Source of the DNA: Elusimicrobiota bacterium
GTDB taxonomy: Bacteria > Elusimicrobiota > Elusimicrobia > Elusimicrobiales > UBA9959
Reading direction: 5' to 3'
Assembly (NCBI GenBank): GCA_012517285.1
Contig: JAAYVG010000038.1
Span: 27,091-91,090, forward strand
DNA length: 64,000 bases
How positions within the stretch are numbered: the first letter of the stretch is position 1; each line of letters starts with the position of its first letter. The notes beneath the pieces are model-generated. The model saw nothing but the letters and a program-made list of their open reading frames with translations, did no database searches and was not told the origin of the DNA. Position numbers and translations under genes: made by a program. Shown here one piece after another: positions 36,566 through 45,778 of this stretch.

Positions 36566-37582
36566 TTATGGTCTTCCACCCATTATGAGTGCAAGTATAG
36601 CTTTAACCGTATGAAGCCTGTTCTCAGCCTGATCAAAAACCACACTCTGAGGACCATCTATAACTCCATCCTCAACCTCATATCCTCTATCGGCTGGAAG
36701 TGGATGCATATATATAGCCTCTTTTTTTGCCAACTTCATTCTGTTAACAGTGCAGACCCAGTCCTTATACTTGTTGAGATATTCCATTCCTATTTTCTTT
36801 TTATCATCCTCAGGAATATTTTTTTCAGCTAAATACTGATGACATCCCCAAGACTTTGGATATACAACGTCAGCATTTTTAAAAGCCTCATCCATATTAT
36901 TAACCATCTCAAACTTTGATCCAGTTTCCTTTGCAAATCTTTCTGCATCAGCAACAGTCTTTGGCATAAGTTTAAACTCTGGCGGATATGCAAGTGTTAC
37001 ATCAGCACCAAATCTCGGCAAAAGTGTTATAAGCCCCTGAGGAACTGAAAGTGGTCTTGCATAGGCTGGTGCATAAGTCCATGCTACAGTAACCTTTAAA
37101 CCTTTGAGACTATTGGTTGAAAACTTTTCCTGAATTGTCATCAAATCTGCTATTGACTGGCATGGATGGTCAACATCACACTGAAGGTTTACAACAGGAA
37201 TATCGGCCTCTTTTGCTACCTCTCTTATATACTTATTCCCTATTCCATAGAAACAATTCCTTATAGCTATGCCATGACCGTATCTTGAAAGGACACGACC
37301 AGTATCCTTTGGAGTTTCACCATGTGAAATCTGCATCTTATCAGGCGTAAGATCATGAGCATGGCCACCAAGCTGAGTCATAGCGGCCTCTGTGGAATTT
37401 CTTGTCCTCGTTGACTGCTCAAAAAACATCATAAAAAGTGTTTTATCCTGCAACAGTCTGTGCTCCTCTCCGAGTGCAAACTTTATCTTAAGATACTTTG
37501 AAACCTCAAGAGCTGTTTCAAGCTCCTCCTTTGTCCAGTCAACTGTTTCTATCCAATCCTTTCCTCTTAAAAGCGTTTTCAT
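36566..37582 (-). CDS. YgeW-like or acetylornithine-type carbamoyltransferase
   Basis: A 338-residue aspartate/ornithine carbamoyltransferase fold. The carbamoyl-phosphate site reads FFEQSTRTRNSTEAAMTQLGG, followed by HPCQSIADLMT. The second-substrate loop is MHPLPADRGYEV rather than the MHCLP of ornithine enzymes, so the acceptor is probably not plain ornithine. N-acetylornithine transcarbamylases and the unknown-product enzyme YgeW are candidates. YgeW genes in enterobacteria are near ssnA, and an SsnA-like gene is in this window. A CGGAGGAG site precedes the ATG. Confidence 0.82.
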   Translation of the reverse strand: MKTLLRGKDWIETVDWTKEELETALEVSKYLKIKFALGEEHRLLQDKTLFMMFFEQSTRTRNSTEAAMTQLGGHAHDLTPDKMQISHGETPKDTGRVLSRYGHGIAIRNCFYGIGNKYIREVAKEADIPVVNLQCDVDHPCQSIADLMTIQEKFSTNSLKGLKVTVAWTYAPAYARPLSVPQGLITLLPRFGADVTLAYPPEFKLMPKTVADAERFAKETGSKFEMVNNMDEAFKNADVVYPKSWGCHQYLAEKNIPEDDKKKIGMEYLNKYKDWVCTVNRMKLAKKEAIYMHPLPADRGYEVEDGVIDGPQSVVFDQAENRLHTVKAILALIMGGRP

Positions 37583-37797
37583 CTCTCCTCCGTAATATAT
37601 AAAAAAATCAAATCAGTATATTAAAATTATTATACAAAAATAAATCAAAAAAAATTAGTTGCAGCTGACTTTGTTAATAAAAGCCTTGCTATCTTTTTTT
37701 GTTTATCTATATGTAAACGCCTACTGCTGACAGATATGATTTAGTGGGCTTTTTAAGTAACCCCTATTTAAACTTTATTTTAAAAATGCTAATAAAA

Positions 37798-39069
37798 TTA
37801 TCTTTTTTTAAAAAATCTGTATATGAGTTCAACAATTTTTTTTATATCCTTATCAGTGTGGGCATATGAAAGAAAGTCTGCCTCAAACTGCGATGGAGAG
37901 AGATAAACCCCATTTTCTAACATAAAATAAAAAAATTTTGCAAATTTTTTAGTATCACTTTTTTTAACATCATCATAGTTTCTCGGTATTTTGGGATTAA
38001 AAAACACCGTAAACATTGTCTCAAATGAAGAGATGGATATGCCTTCAAATTTTTCATCCTCTAAAACAGCAATAAGCTTTTTTATCTTTTCAACAGGGTT
38101 TTCCTTTTTTATAAGCTTCATTGTTGATATGCCTGCCGCCATGGCAACTGGATTACCGGAAAGCGTTCCTGCCTGATAGACATCACCCAATGGTGCAAGA
38201 AGACTCATAATCTCTCTTTTACCACCAAAGGCTGCGACAGGAAATCCTCCACCTATTATTTTGCCGAGACATGTTATATCAGGCGTGATCTTAAAATATT
38301 TTCCAGCAGAATTTCCTGGTGTTCTAAAACCTGTTATCACCTCATCAAATATAAGAACTATTCCATATCTCTCTGTTTCTTCTCTTAGAGTGTTTAAAAA
38401 CTTGGGCTCTGGTGTAACAACACCCATATTTGCAGCGACTGGCTCAACTATAACACAACCGATCTTTCGCCAGTTTTTTTTCAGAAAATTTTTAAATATT
38501 TCTATGTCATTATAAGGAAGTGAAAAGGTATCAAGAACTGTATTTTTTGTTATTCCAAGCGATGATGATTCTGGCGACTCACTGACCCCTGAACCAGCAT
38601 TTATAAGCATTGAATCAGAGTGTCCGTGATAGCATCCATCAAACTTAACAACCCCATCCCTTTTTGAAAAACCCCTTGCAAGCCTTATCGCACTCATAAC
38701 AGCTTCGGTTCCAGAATTAACAAACCTTATCATTTCTATATAAGGGATAGCATTTACAACAAGCTCGGCCATATCAACCTCAAGCGATGTTGCAGCACCG
38801 TAGCTTGTGCCTAACTCTGACTGTTTTATAACATCGCTGATGACCTCATCCCTTGAATGACCGAACAAAAGCGCCCCCCACGACATACAGTAATCAGTAT
38901 ATATATTATTATCAATATCCCATATTTTATTCCCTTTTCCCTTTTTTATAAACCTTGGTGTCAGGCCAACATTTTTAAAAGCTCTGACAGGACTGTTGAC
39001 TCCGCCGGGTATTAGTTTTATTGCCTTTTTATATTCGTTTAATGATTTTGTCGTTTTCATATTATTCAT
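37798..39069 (-). CDS. hemL: Glutamate-1-semialdehyde 2,1-aminomutase
   Basis: PLP enzyme that converts glutamate-1-semialdehyde to 5-aminolevulinate, the C5 route to haem. The 423 residues include IPGGVNSPVRAFKNVG, FVNSGTEAVMSAIRLARG, the Asp block LIFDEVITGFR and the PLP lysine in TCLGKIIGGGFP. The start overlaps hemB by 8 bp; a second ATG three codons on would avoid this. GluTR (hemA) is not in the window. Confidence 0.95.
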   Translation of the reverse strand: MNNMKTTKSLNEYKKAIKLIPGGVNSPVRAFKNVGLTPRFIKKGKGNKIWDIDNNIYTDYCMSWGALLFGHSRDEVISDVIKQSELGTSYGAATSLEVDMAELVVNAIPYIEMIRFVNSGTEAVMSAIRLARGFSKRDGVVKFDGCYHGHSDSMLINAGSGVSESPESSSLGITKNTVLDTFSLPYNDIEIFKNFLKKNWRKIGCVIVEPVAANMGVVTPEPKFLNTLREETERYGIVLIFDEVITGFRTPGNSAGKYFKITPDITCLGKIIGGGFPVAAFGGKREIMSLLAPLGDVYQAGTLSGNPVAMAAGISTMKLIKKENPVEKIKKLIAVLEDEKFEGISISSFETMFTVFFNPKIPRNYDDVKKSDTKKFAKFFYFMLENGVYLSPSQFEADFLSYAHTDKDIKKIVELIYRFFKKR

Positions 39070-40042
39070 TTATCATCCTTAATATATCCTTTGCAAAATA
39101 GGTTATAATTATATCAGCACCTGCTCTTTTTATTGAAAGAAGTGTTTCCATAACAGCACTTCTCTCATCAAGAAGTCCATTTTTGCAGGCAAACTTTATC
39201 ATAGAATATTCACCGCTCACATTGTATGCGGCAAGAGGCATGTCAAACCTCTCTTTTGCCTTTGATATCACATCAAGATACATAAGTGCAGGCTTTACCA
39301 TAACTATATCAGCACCTTCCTTTATATCAAGCTCAATTTCCCTCATCGCCTCCCTTGAATTTGATGGCGGCATCTGATAGCTTTTTCTATCACCGAAGCT
39401 TGGAGCGGATTCTGCCATATCGCGAAATGGTCCATAGAATGCGGATGCATACTTTGCAGAGTATGACATTATAAGAGTATTTTTAAGTCCATTGTCTTCA
39501 AGTGCCTTTCTTATTCCCCTAACCATACCGTCCATCATAGCAGATGGTGCAACTATATCAGCACCGCTTAAAGCATATGAAAGGGCAAGCTCAGAAAGTG
39601 CTTCAACTGACTTATCGTTATCCACATATTCATCTTTTATAATCCCACAATGGCCACTTTCTGTGTATCCACAGAGGCAGACATCAACCGCAACAACCAT
39701 ATCAGGAAATTTATTCTTTATCTCACTTATTCCCCTCTGGACAAAACCATCCTTTGAAGCTGATTTTGATATATCAGAGTCTTTAAGTTTTTTATCTGTC
39801 ACACCGAAAAGAAGTATGCTTTTTATCCCCAATTTTTTCACATCAGCAATCTCTTTTAAAAGTAGATCTATTGAAAATCTTTCCACCCCAGGCATTGACG
39901 AGATTATATCCTTTTTATTTTTACCTTCTATTAAAAACACAGGATAGACCAGCTCATCAGTTGAAAGTCTGTTCTCCGCCAGAAGTTTTCTTATTGAATC
40001 ATTATTTCTGAGTCTTCTCATTCTCGTATCAGGAAATTTCAT
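39062..40042 (-). CDS. hemB: Delta-aminolevulinic acid dehydratase (porphobilinogen synthase)
   Basis: Joins two 5-aminolevulinate molecules. Start set at MKFPDTRMRRLR, with GGAGG upstream; the track start adds nine residues rich in glycine. The zinc site is DVCLCGYTESGHCG with three cysteines, so it is the zinc-type enzyme. The Schiff-base lysines are in SYSAKYASAFYGPFRD and VKPALMYLD. About 326 residues. Operon with hemL. Confidence 0.95.
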   Translation of the reverse strand: MKFPDTRMRRLRNNDSIRKLLAENRLSTDELVYPVFLIEGKNKKDIISSMPGVERFSIDLLLKEIADVKKLGIKSILLFGVTDKKLKDSDISKSASKDGFVQRGISEIKNKFPDMVVAVDVCLCGYTESGHCGIIKDEYVDNDKSVEALSELALSYALSGADIVAPSAMMDGMVRGIRKALEDNGLKNTLIMSYSAKYASAFYGPFRDMAESAPSFGDRKSYQMPPSNSREAMREIELDIKEGADIVMVKPALMYLDVISKAKERFDMPLAAYNVSGEYSMIKFACKNGLLDERSAVMETLLSIKRAGADIIITYFAKDILRMINE

Positions 40043-40194
40043 ACCGCCTCCAGTAAAACTATAAGCCAACTCACAGTGAACAAGTGTTTTGTTTGAAATA
40101 TCTTTCCGTTCTACGCTACCAATCTGCTATTATTATTTTACAATTTTTAATTCAAATAAAACATTTTGTTCCCCTTAAAAATTATGATTATTGC

Positions 40195-41082
40195 TCATCC
40201 CTCGGGATGATATTTTTTATGCATAGATTTAATTGCAGAGTTGTCCAAATGGGTATATATTTGAGTCGTTGTAAGGCTTGAATGACCCAACATTTCACTT
40301 ATTGACTTGAGATCAGCCCCGCCGTTTAAAAGATGAGTTGCAAATGTATGTCTAAATATATGAGGGTATATATTTTTTTTTATACCTGCTTCCTTTGCAA
40401 CCTTTTTTATATCCTTCCATATCTGAACACGACTAATTTTCTTACCGCTCTTATTTAAAAAAAGATATGGATCGGTTTCTCTCCCTTCAAAATGAAGCTG
40501 TCTTTCATCAAGATAAAGTTTTATAAGCATTCTCGTATCCTCGTTTATCGGAACTATTCTTTCCTTTGAACCCTTACCTGTAACCCTTATCCATAGCTGA
40601 TCCAGATTAAGAGACTCAATAACAAGTGATGATGCCTCACTTACCCTTATGCCGCTTGAGTAAAGGAGTTCAATTATAACAAATGTCCTTAAAATATTAA
40701 GCTTCCTTCCGTTCATAAGTGAGAGCAATTTGTTTATATCTTCAATTGATAAAAAATCAGGTAATTTTCTGTCAATCCTTGGAGCTTTAAATGAAGAAAA
40801 TTTATTTTCTTTTATTCTTCCATCTATCAAAAGAAATCTGTAAAAAGATTTTATAGCCTCAGTCTTCCTGAAAAGGCTTGATGTGGTATATTTTTTTTCT
40901 TTAAGAAAAAAGAGATATTCCTCAAGAGTTTTGTGATTTGCTGTAAGAAAATTTATATTCTTTGTATCGCAGTATTCAAGAAATTTTTTTACATCCCTCG
41001 AATATGAAAGCTTTGTGTTTTTAGAAAGATTTTTTTCAAGAATAATATAAGATTCAAAATCTTTCAGTATTGTCTCATACAT
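40195..41082 (-). CDS. xerD: Tyrosine recombinase XerD/XerC
   Basis: Site-specific recombinase that resolves chromosome dimers at dif. The 295 residues have an N-terminal SAM-like DNA-binding domain and a catalytic domain with Arg in YSSGIRVSEAS, Lys in VTGKGSKERIVP, HxxR in HIFRHTFATHLL, His in LGHSSLTTTQ and the nucleophile Tyr in TQIYTHLD. No phage or integrative element genes adjoin it; it sits just after recA, so a housekeeping role is likely. XerC versus XerD is not distinguished. Confidence 0.9.
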   Translation of the reverse strand: MYETILKDFESYIILEKNLSKNTKLSYSRDVKKFLEYCDTKNINFLTANHKTLEEYLFFLKEKKYTTSSLFRKTEAIKSFYRFLLIDGRIKENKFSSFKAPRIDRKLPDFLSIEDINKLLSLMNGRKLNILRTFVIIELLYSSGIRVSEASSLVIESLNLDQLWIRVTGKGSKERIVPINEDTRMLIKLYLDERQLHFEGRETDPYLFLNKSGKKISRVQIWKDIKKVAKEAGIKKNIYPHIFRHTFATHLLNGGADLKSISEMLGHSSLTTTQIYTHLDNSAIKSMHKKYHPEG

Positions 41083-41095
41083 AAAAAAGAGGAGG

Positions 41096-42172
41096 TTATT
41101 TTTTCTTTTTTTCGTCCTTCTTTACCTCTTTGGTATCTTCCTTCTTTTCTTCATCCTTCTGTGCACTGCTTATTTCATTATTGTTCAGAAATTTTTCTCT
41201 AAGAAGTTTTTCTATCTCAGCTGATATCTCTTTATTGTTTTTAAAAAATTCTTTAACATTATCCCTGCCCTGACCTAACCTCTGACCTTTATATTCAAAC
41301 CAGCTACCCGTTTTTTCTATTATTCCACTCTCCACTCCCATATCCAGAAGGCATCCCTCTTTTGATATTCCCTCGCCATTAATCATATCGAACTCAGCCA
41401 TTCTGTATGGTGGTGCAACCTTGTTCTTAACGATCTTAACCCTTATCTTAGAACCTACAACGAGATCCCCCTGTTTTATATTTTCAATCTTTCTTATATC
41501 AAGTCTTACCGATGAATAAAACTTTAAAGCAAGTCCTCCAGTGGTTGTTTCAGGATTTCCAAACATAACACCTATTTTATGCCTTATCTGATTTATAAAG
41601 ATTATTGAAGTCTTTGTGTTTGATGCTATTTCTGTTAATTTTCTAAGTGCCTGAGACATAAGCCTTGCCTGAAGCCCCATATGCTGATCACCCATCTCTC
41701 CCTCTATCTCTGCTTTAGGCACAAGAGCAGCAACTGAATCTATCACTATCACATCAACAGCACCTGATCTGACAAGCTTCTCAGCTATTTCAAGAGCTTC
41801 TTCACCTGAGTCAGGCTGTGAGATCAAAAGGTTATCTATATCAACACCAATCTTTTTGGCATAAAAAGGATCAAGTGCATGCTCTGCATCTATAAATGCA
41901 GCAACCCCATTCTGTTTCTGTGCCTCAGATATGATATGAAGTGTAAGTGTTGTCTTGCCACTTGCCTCAGGGCCATAAACCTCTATTATCCTTCCCCTCG
42001 GCAGACCACCAACCCCTAACGCAAGATCAAGCGATAATGCACCTGTGGGAATGACAGGAACATTTATCCTTGCAGATTTTTCGCCGAGCCTCATTATTGC
42101 TTCCTTACCAAAAGATTTTTCTATCTGGTTCATAGCAGCTTCTAAAGCCTGCTTTTTATCATCCTTTATCAT
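41096..42172 (-). CDS. recA: Recombinase RecA
   Basis: Forms the filament that catalyses strand exchange and triggers the SOS response. The 358 residues include Walker [11 protein letters not shown], the MAW-type block [23 protein letters not shown]2 residues [20 protein letters not shown], and a lysine/glutamate-rich tail. AGGAGG precedes the ATG. I looked for a LexA box upstream and did not find a convincing one. Complete, not interrupted by an intein. Confidence 0.98.
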   Translation of the reverse strand: MIKDDKKQALEAAMNQIEKSFGKEAIMRLGEKSARINVPVIPTGALSLDLALGVGGLPRGRIIEVYGPEASGKTTLTLHIISEAQKQNGVAAFIDAEHALDPFYAKKIGVDIDNLLISQPDSGEEALEIAEKLVRSGAVDVIVIDSVAALVPKAEIEGEMGDQHMGLQARLMSQALRKLTEIASNTKTSIIFINQIRHKIGVMFGNPETTTGGLALKFYSSVRLDIRKIENIKQGDLVVGSKIRVKIVKNKVAPPYRMAEFDMINGEGISKEGCLLDMGVESGIIEKTGSWFEYKGQRLGQGRDNVKEFFKNNKEISAEIEKLLREKFLNNNEISSAQKDEEKKEDTKEVKKDEKKKK

Positions 42173-42344
42173 AAAACCTCCTCGAAACCAATAAATTTTA
42201 AATCACTTGGACAAAAATAGTTTCACTGTAATCTAAAATTACAACCATAAATTTTTACTATAAAACTATAAGAATATAACTACTTTGCCATTCTTTCTAC
42301 TCATTGTTAAGGAATATTTTACATTATTTTGTATTATAGTGAGC

Positions 42345-42548
42345 TTATTTTTTTAATCTTCTTATATTGAGATCCCCTGCTCCAACTTTAAAATTTATCC
42401 TAAAATCGGAAGAGCTATTGATAGCAAATTCACTCTTAAATTTACCATTTCCAGAATATGATATATTCATATCCGTTTTATCCGGGAAACTTAAATCAGC
42501 ATTAAAAGCAACCACCGCTCCTATCATTAATATTTTAATTGCCTTCAT
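42345..42548 (-). CDS. Small putative secreted protein
   Basis: A 67-residue ORF with a strong GGGAGG site 5 nt before its ATG. A hydrophobic N terminus (KAIKILMIGAVVAFNADL) leads to a short beta-prone region ending with basic residues (NIRRLKK). It lies between recA and the defence island. Not recognised. Confidence 0.5.
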   Translation of the reverse strand: MKAIKILMIGAVVAFNADLSFPDKTDMNISYSGNGKFKSEFAINSSSDFRINFKVGAGDLNIRRLKK

Positions 42549-42566
42549 TTAGACCTCCCAGACATA

Positions 42567-42893
42567 TTATATCCCTTTATTTAGGATTTCTTCTCCCTTT
42601 GGCAAAAAGGATGAAAACATGCTTTTAAAAAGTTTGCCGTGATTGGGAACTAATAAATGCAAAAGCTCGTGGACTATAACTGCGTCCTGAAAGTGTCGCG
42701 GCTTATCCAATAAAGATAGATTAAAAGTAATCTGTCCTGCTGTGGAGCAGGAAGCCCATTTTTTAGACATTTTTTGAAATCTTATTCTCGTTGGTACGGC
42801 ATGAGTTTTCTTTGACCAATATAAAACACGCTTTCTAAAATCAATTTTAAAATCGGAAGTTTCAGTATTGCTTTTAATTAAAATATTAGCCAT
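42567..42893 (-). CDS. YgjP/SprT-like zinc protease domain (DUF45)
   Basis: A 108-residue protein containing HELLHLLVPNHGKLF, the HExxH metalloprotease motif plus the third histidine, and MSKKWASCSTAGQITFNLSLL typical of the YgjP family. It is about half the length of stand-alone YgjP proteins. The gene starts 1 bp after hsdR and closes the restriction-modification operon, a neighbour often seen with type I systems. Substrate unknown. Confidence 0.85.
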   Translation of the reverse strand: MANILIKSNTETSDFKIDFRKRVLYWSKKTHAVPTRIRFQKMSKKWASCSTAGQITFNLSLLDKPRHFQDAVIVHELLHLLVPNHGKLFKSMFSSFLPKGEEILNKGI

Positions 42894-42894
42894 A

Positions 42895-45765
42895 TCAACC
42901 TTTTCTCGTTTTCATAATATTTTCAGCTATCTGAACCATTTTTATCTCCCCGACTACAGGCAAAAGGATTTTATAGAGTTTCATCTTTAGCCTGCGAGAC
43001 TCCTCCGGATTATATTTATAATTTGGATATTCAAGCATAATTTCGTTTATACTTAAAGCAAGTTTTTCTGGCTCCGCCACATTCTCATTTTTTAAAATCC
43101 AGTAGGCGGTAAAAGTGTTTTCGTCAAAACCCTTTTCTTTTTGTTCTTTTCCAGCGGACTGATAATTATTATAAAGCTCTTCTATTTTTTTCAATGCTTC
43201 TTCAGTCGTAATTTGACGGTCCTCATACATTTCTTGTATAGCTTGTGCTCTCTCTTTTATGGGTATCAAATAAGGCCGCTCGCTTTCCTCAATGATTTGA
43301 ATAACATGAATGATTAGATTTATAACTTTAGCCTTACCAGTGTTTTTTGATTTTATAGCCTTTATTATTTCCTCATCAAGTTTTACAGGAACCCCTTCTT
43401 TTTCTATAAGAGCCGTGCCTAATTCGCGAACTAAATCTTCTGTTTTGTGCATAAAGTCAGGAGAGACAACCCGCCTCGGGCTAAAATAATTTTTTATTAC
43501 TTGATATAAAGCTGAAAGTTTTGAGTAATCTTTCATATATTTTTTGAGGAATTGGTCAGGTGAAATTATCTCATAAAGCATCTCAATCTCTTTATAAAAA
43601 TCAAAGAACTTCTTTCTTTCAGATTTCTCCACCAAAGCCTCAACAGCCCGCTCAACCGCTTTATCATCAATAGTATCTTTACAATATTCCAAATATTCAA
43701 CAGCATCGTTATCCATTAAATCGGCAAATCTCTGTTTAAGCACTTCAATGTTTTTTATTACGCCGTTTACCACATCAGAATCAAAAGCCAAAGCTTTTTC
43801 CAACCTTTCAAATATCCCGACAAAATCCAGAACAAAACCGGAAGGCTTGTTTCTCCCCTTATCGTCTTCATAAGGCCTGTTTACTCGGGCTATAGCCTGC
43901 AAAAGAGCATGGTCGCGCATCGGTTTATCCAGATACATACAATAAAGCAATGGCGCGTCGTAACCGGTAAGCAGTTTATCTGTAACGATTAATATCTTCG
44001 GCAGTTCGGCTGATTTTATGAAAGCTTTCCTGACTCTCTTTTCCTCTTCATCTGAAAGATAAAATTCTTTTAATAATTCACTGTCATTATGGCCTTTGGT
44101 ATAAATCGGCCTCGAATATTCCTTCGGCAGATATTTATCCAACGCCTTTTTATATAAAGCGCAGGCTTCCCGGTCCACTGCCACCATGAAAGCTTTATAG
44201 CCAAGCGGCTCTACATTTTTAGTGAAATGTTCCGCCACAAATTTTGCCACTTTATCAATCCTTTCATTTCCTTTTAAAAAATTCCTCAGACTTACCGCTT
44301 TTTCAAGTATTTTATTCAACTCCTCTATATCGCTTACCCCTTCAGCTTCGGCAAGGCTGAAAAATTCCTTTTCAAGTTTTTCTTCAGGCACCATAATTTC
44401 ATTCTGCGCCAGAGCATAATATAAAGGCAAAGTTGTTTTATCCTCTATGGATTCTGCAATGGAATATTTATCCAGATAGCCTTTATCATCTTCCTTACCG
44501 AAAATTTTAAAAGTCCCTTTACCGTAAGCGGTTTTATCTATCGGAGTGCCGGTAAATCCTATAAGGGTAGCGTTTGGCAAGGCGGAAACAAGATAATTCC
44601 CCAAATCTCCGCCCGTGCTCCTGTGTGCCTCGTCTATAAGAACAAAAATATCTTTTCTTTTATTAAGGCACTCGTCGGCTTTGTCAAACTTATGTATCAT
44701 TGAAACAATAAGCCCCCTATAATCACTTTTTAAAAGCGTTCTAAGTTCATTTTTGCTTCCCACCGGCTTATGAGCATCCTTGCCGAGAATATTCGTTATC
44801 CAGCCAGAGAGCTGTCCTTCCAACTCGTTTCTGTCAACAAGCATAAGAACTGTAGGTTTTACAGGCAGGCGAAGTATAATCTCGGCGGCCTTTATCATGG
44901 TAAAAGTCTTACCGGAACCCTGTGTATGCCAGACAAGACCAGTTTTTTTGATAGGGTCTGAAACTCTCGCCACTATCTTTTCCACTGCGCGGCTCTGATG
45001 CTGACGCAAAACAACCTTTTTAAGATCATCGTCTTTAGTAAAAAATATTATCCAATCAGCAATCAATTTCAGAAATCTTTCCCTGTTAAAAAATGCCTTA
45101 ACTTTTTTCTCAAAATTCTCCGATTCTTTATCTTTCCAGTTAAAAAGACTTTTTCTGTCAAAATTCCATGTTGGGCCATAATAAAAATCAAATATTTGGG
45201 TAATATTAAAAACCTGCGGGGAGGTAAGCATCTCAGGGGTTTCCTCGTGATATCGGTGGATTTGAGTTAAGGCTTCTTCCATATCCTTACTGGCGCTTTT
45301 CGTTTCCACTATGGCCACGGGAATACCGTTTATTATAAACATTATATCAGCCCTATTGGAACTTTTTCCATTCGTATAAGCCCATTCATCGGAAATCTGG
45401 AAAACATTTTTTTCAGGATTGGCATAATCAATCAAGGTTACATTCTTTTCCTGCTTCAAAGTTTCGACATAAATTGATTTTTCTCCCCTTAACCATTTGA
45501 GGATTTCATAATTTCCTTCTATATTATTCCTTACACTTTCCATTTTTTCTATTATCACATCCACATTTGACAAATTAACAATACCCGAATTTAAATCAAG
45601 CAGCTTACTTTTCAAGACTTCATAAAAAAATAAACCGCCTTCTCCTTTACGCAAGTTCAATGCCTCGTCCCGTGTCAAATAGGCCCAGCCGATATCTTTG
45701 GCATACTTAATCATCGGGTTTTGAACAGTTGATTTTTCGTTATCAAAGTTTGACATTATACTCAC
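42895..45765 (-). CDS. hsdR: Type I restriction enzyme R subunit
   Basis: The ATP-driven translocase and nuclease subunit, 956 residues. The N-terminal PD-ExK-type nuclease shows GIPVAIVETKSASKD (E-x-K). The helicase part has Walker A HTQGSGKTFTM, DEAH-like VLIDEAHRST, GFTGTPID, TDKLLTGYDAP and QAIARVNRPY. A C-terminal helical domain binds HsdM. Complete with no frameshift, so probably active. Base composition of the whole island is visibly less AT-rich than the flanking genes. Confidence 0.95.
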   Translation of the reverse strand: MSIMSNFDNEKSTVQNPMIKYAKDIGWAYLTRDEALNLRKGEGGLFFYEVLKSKLLDLNSGIVNLSNVDVIIEKMESVRNNIEGNYEILKWLRGEKSIYVETLKQEKNVTLIDYANPEKNVFQISDEWAYTNGKSSNRADIMFIINGIPVAIVETKSASKDMEEALTQIHRYHEETPEMLTSPQVFNITQIFDFYYGPTWNFDRKSLFNWKDKESENFEKKVKAFFNRERFLKLIADWIIFFTKDDDLKKVVLRQHQSRAVEKIVARVSDPIKKTGLVWHTQGSGKTFTMIKAAEIILRLPVKPTVLMLVDRNELEGQLSGWITNILGKDAHKPVGSKNELRTLLKSDYRGLIVSMIHKFDKADECLNKRKDIFVLIDEAHRSTGGDLGNYLVSALPNATLIGFTGTPIDKTAYGKGTFKIFGKEDDKGYLDKYSIAESIEDKTTLPLYYALAQNEIMVPEEKLEKEFFSLAEAEGVSDIEELNKILEKAVSLRNFLKGNERIDKVAKFVAEHFTKNVEPLGYKAFMVAVDREACALYKKALDKYLPKEYSRPIYTKGHNDSELLKEFYLSDEEEKRVRKAFIKSAELPKILIVTDKLLTGYDAPLLYCMYLDKPMRDHALLQAIARVNRPYEDDKGRNKPSGFVLDFVGIFERLEKALAFDSDVVNGVIKNIEVLKQRFADLMDNDAVEYLEYCKDTIDDKAVERAVEALVEKSERKKFFDFYKEIEMLYEIISPDQFLKKYMKDYSKLSALYQVIKNYFSPRRVVSPDFMHKTEDLVRELGTALIEKEGVPVKLDEEIIKAIKSKNTGKAKVINLIIHVIQIIEESERPYLIPIKERAQAIQEMYEDRQITTEEALKKIEELYNNYQSAGKEQKEKGFDENTFTAYWILKNENVAEPEKLALSINEIMLEYPNYKYNPEESRRLKMKLYKILLPVVGEIKMVQIAENIMKTRKG

Positions 45766-45778
45766 TTCCGTTTTGATT

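Noticed and set aside
37583-37797. Riboswitch or arginine-type operator upstream of the carbamoyltransferase gene
   Set aside because: I looked for paired stems and ARG-box-like palindromes in this gap and saw only AT-rich sequence without a clear structure.
40195-41082. Integrase of a mobile island
   Set aside because: It is of XerC/D length and sits in a housekeeping run with recA and hem genes. No attachment repeats or phage genes adjoin it.
41096-42172. Intein or intron in recA
   Set aside because: The RecA frame is continuous with all motifs in the normal spacing.
42173-42344. LexA/SOS box upstream of recA
   Set aside because: I compared the region with CTGT-N8-ACAG and GAAC-N4-GTTC patterns and saw no convincing site. 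The organism may use another LexA motif.
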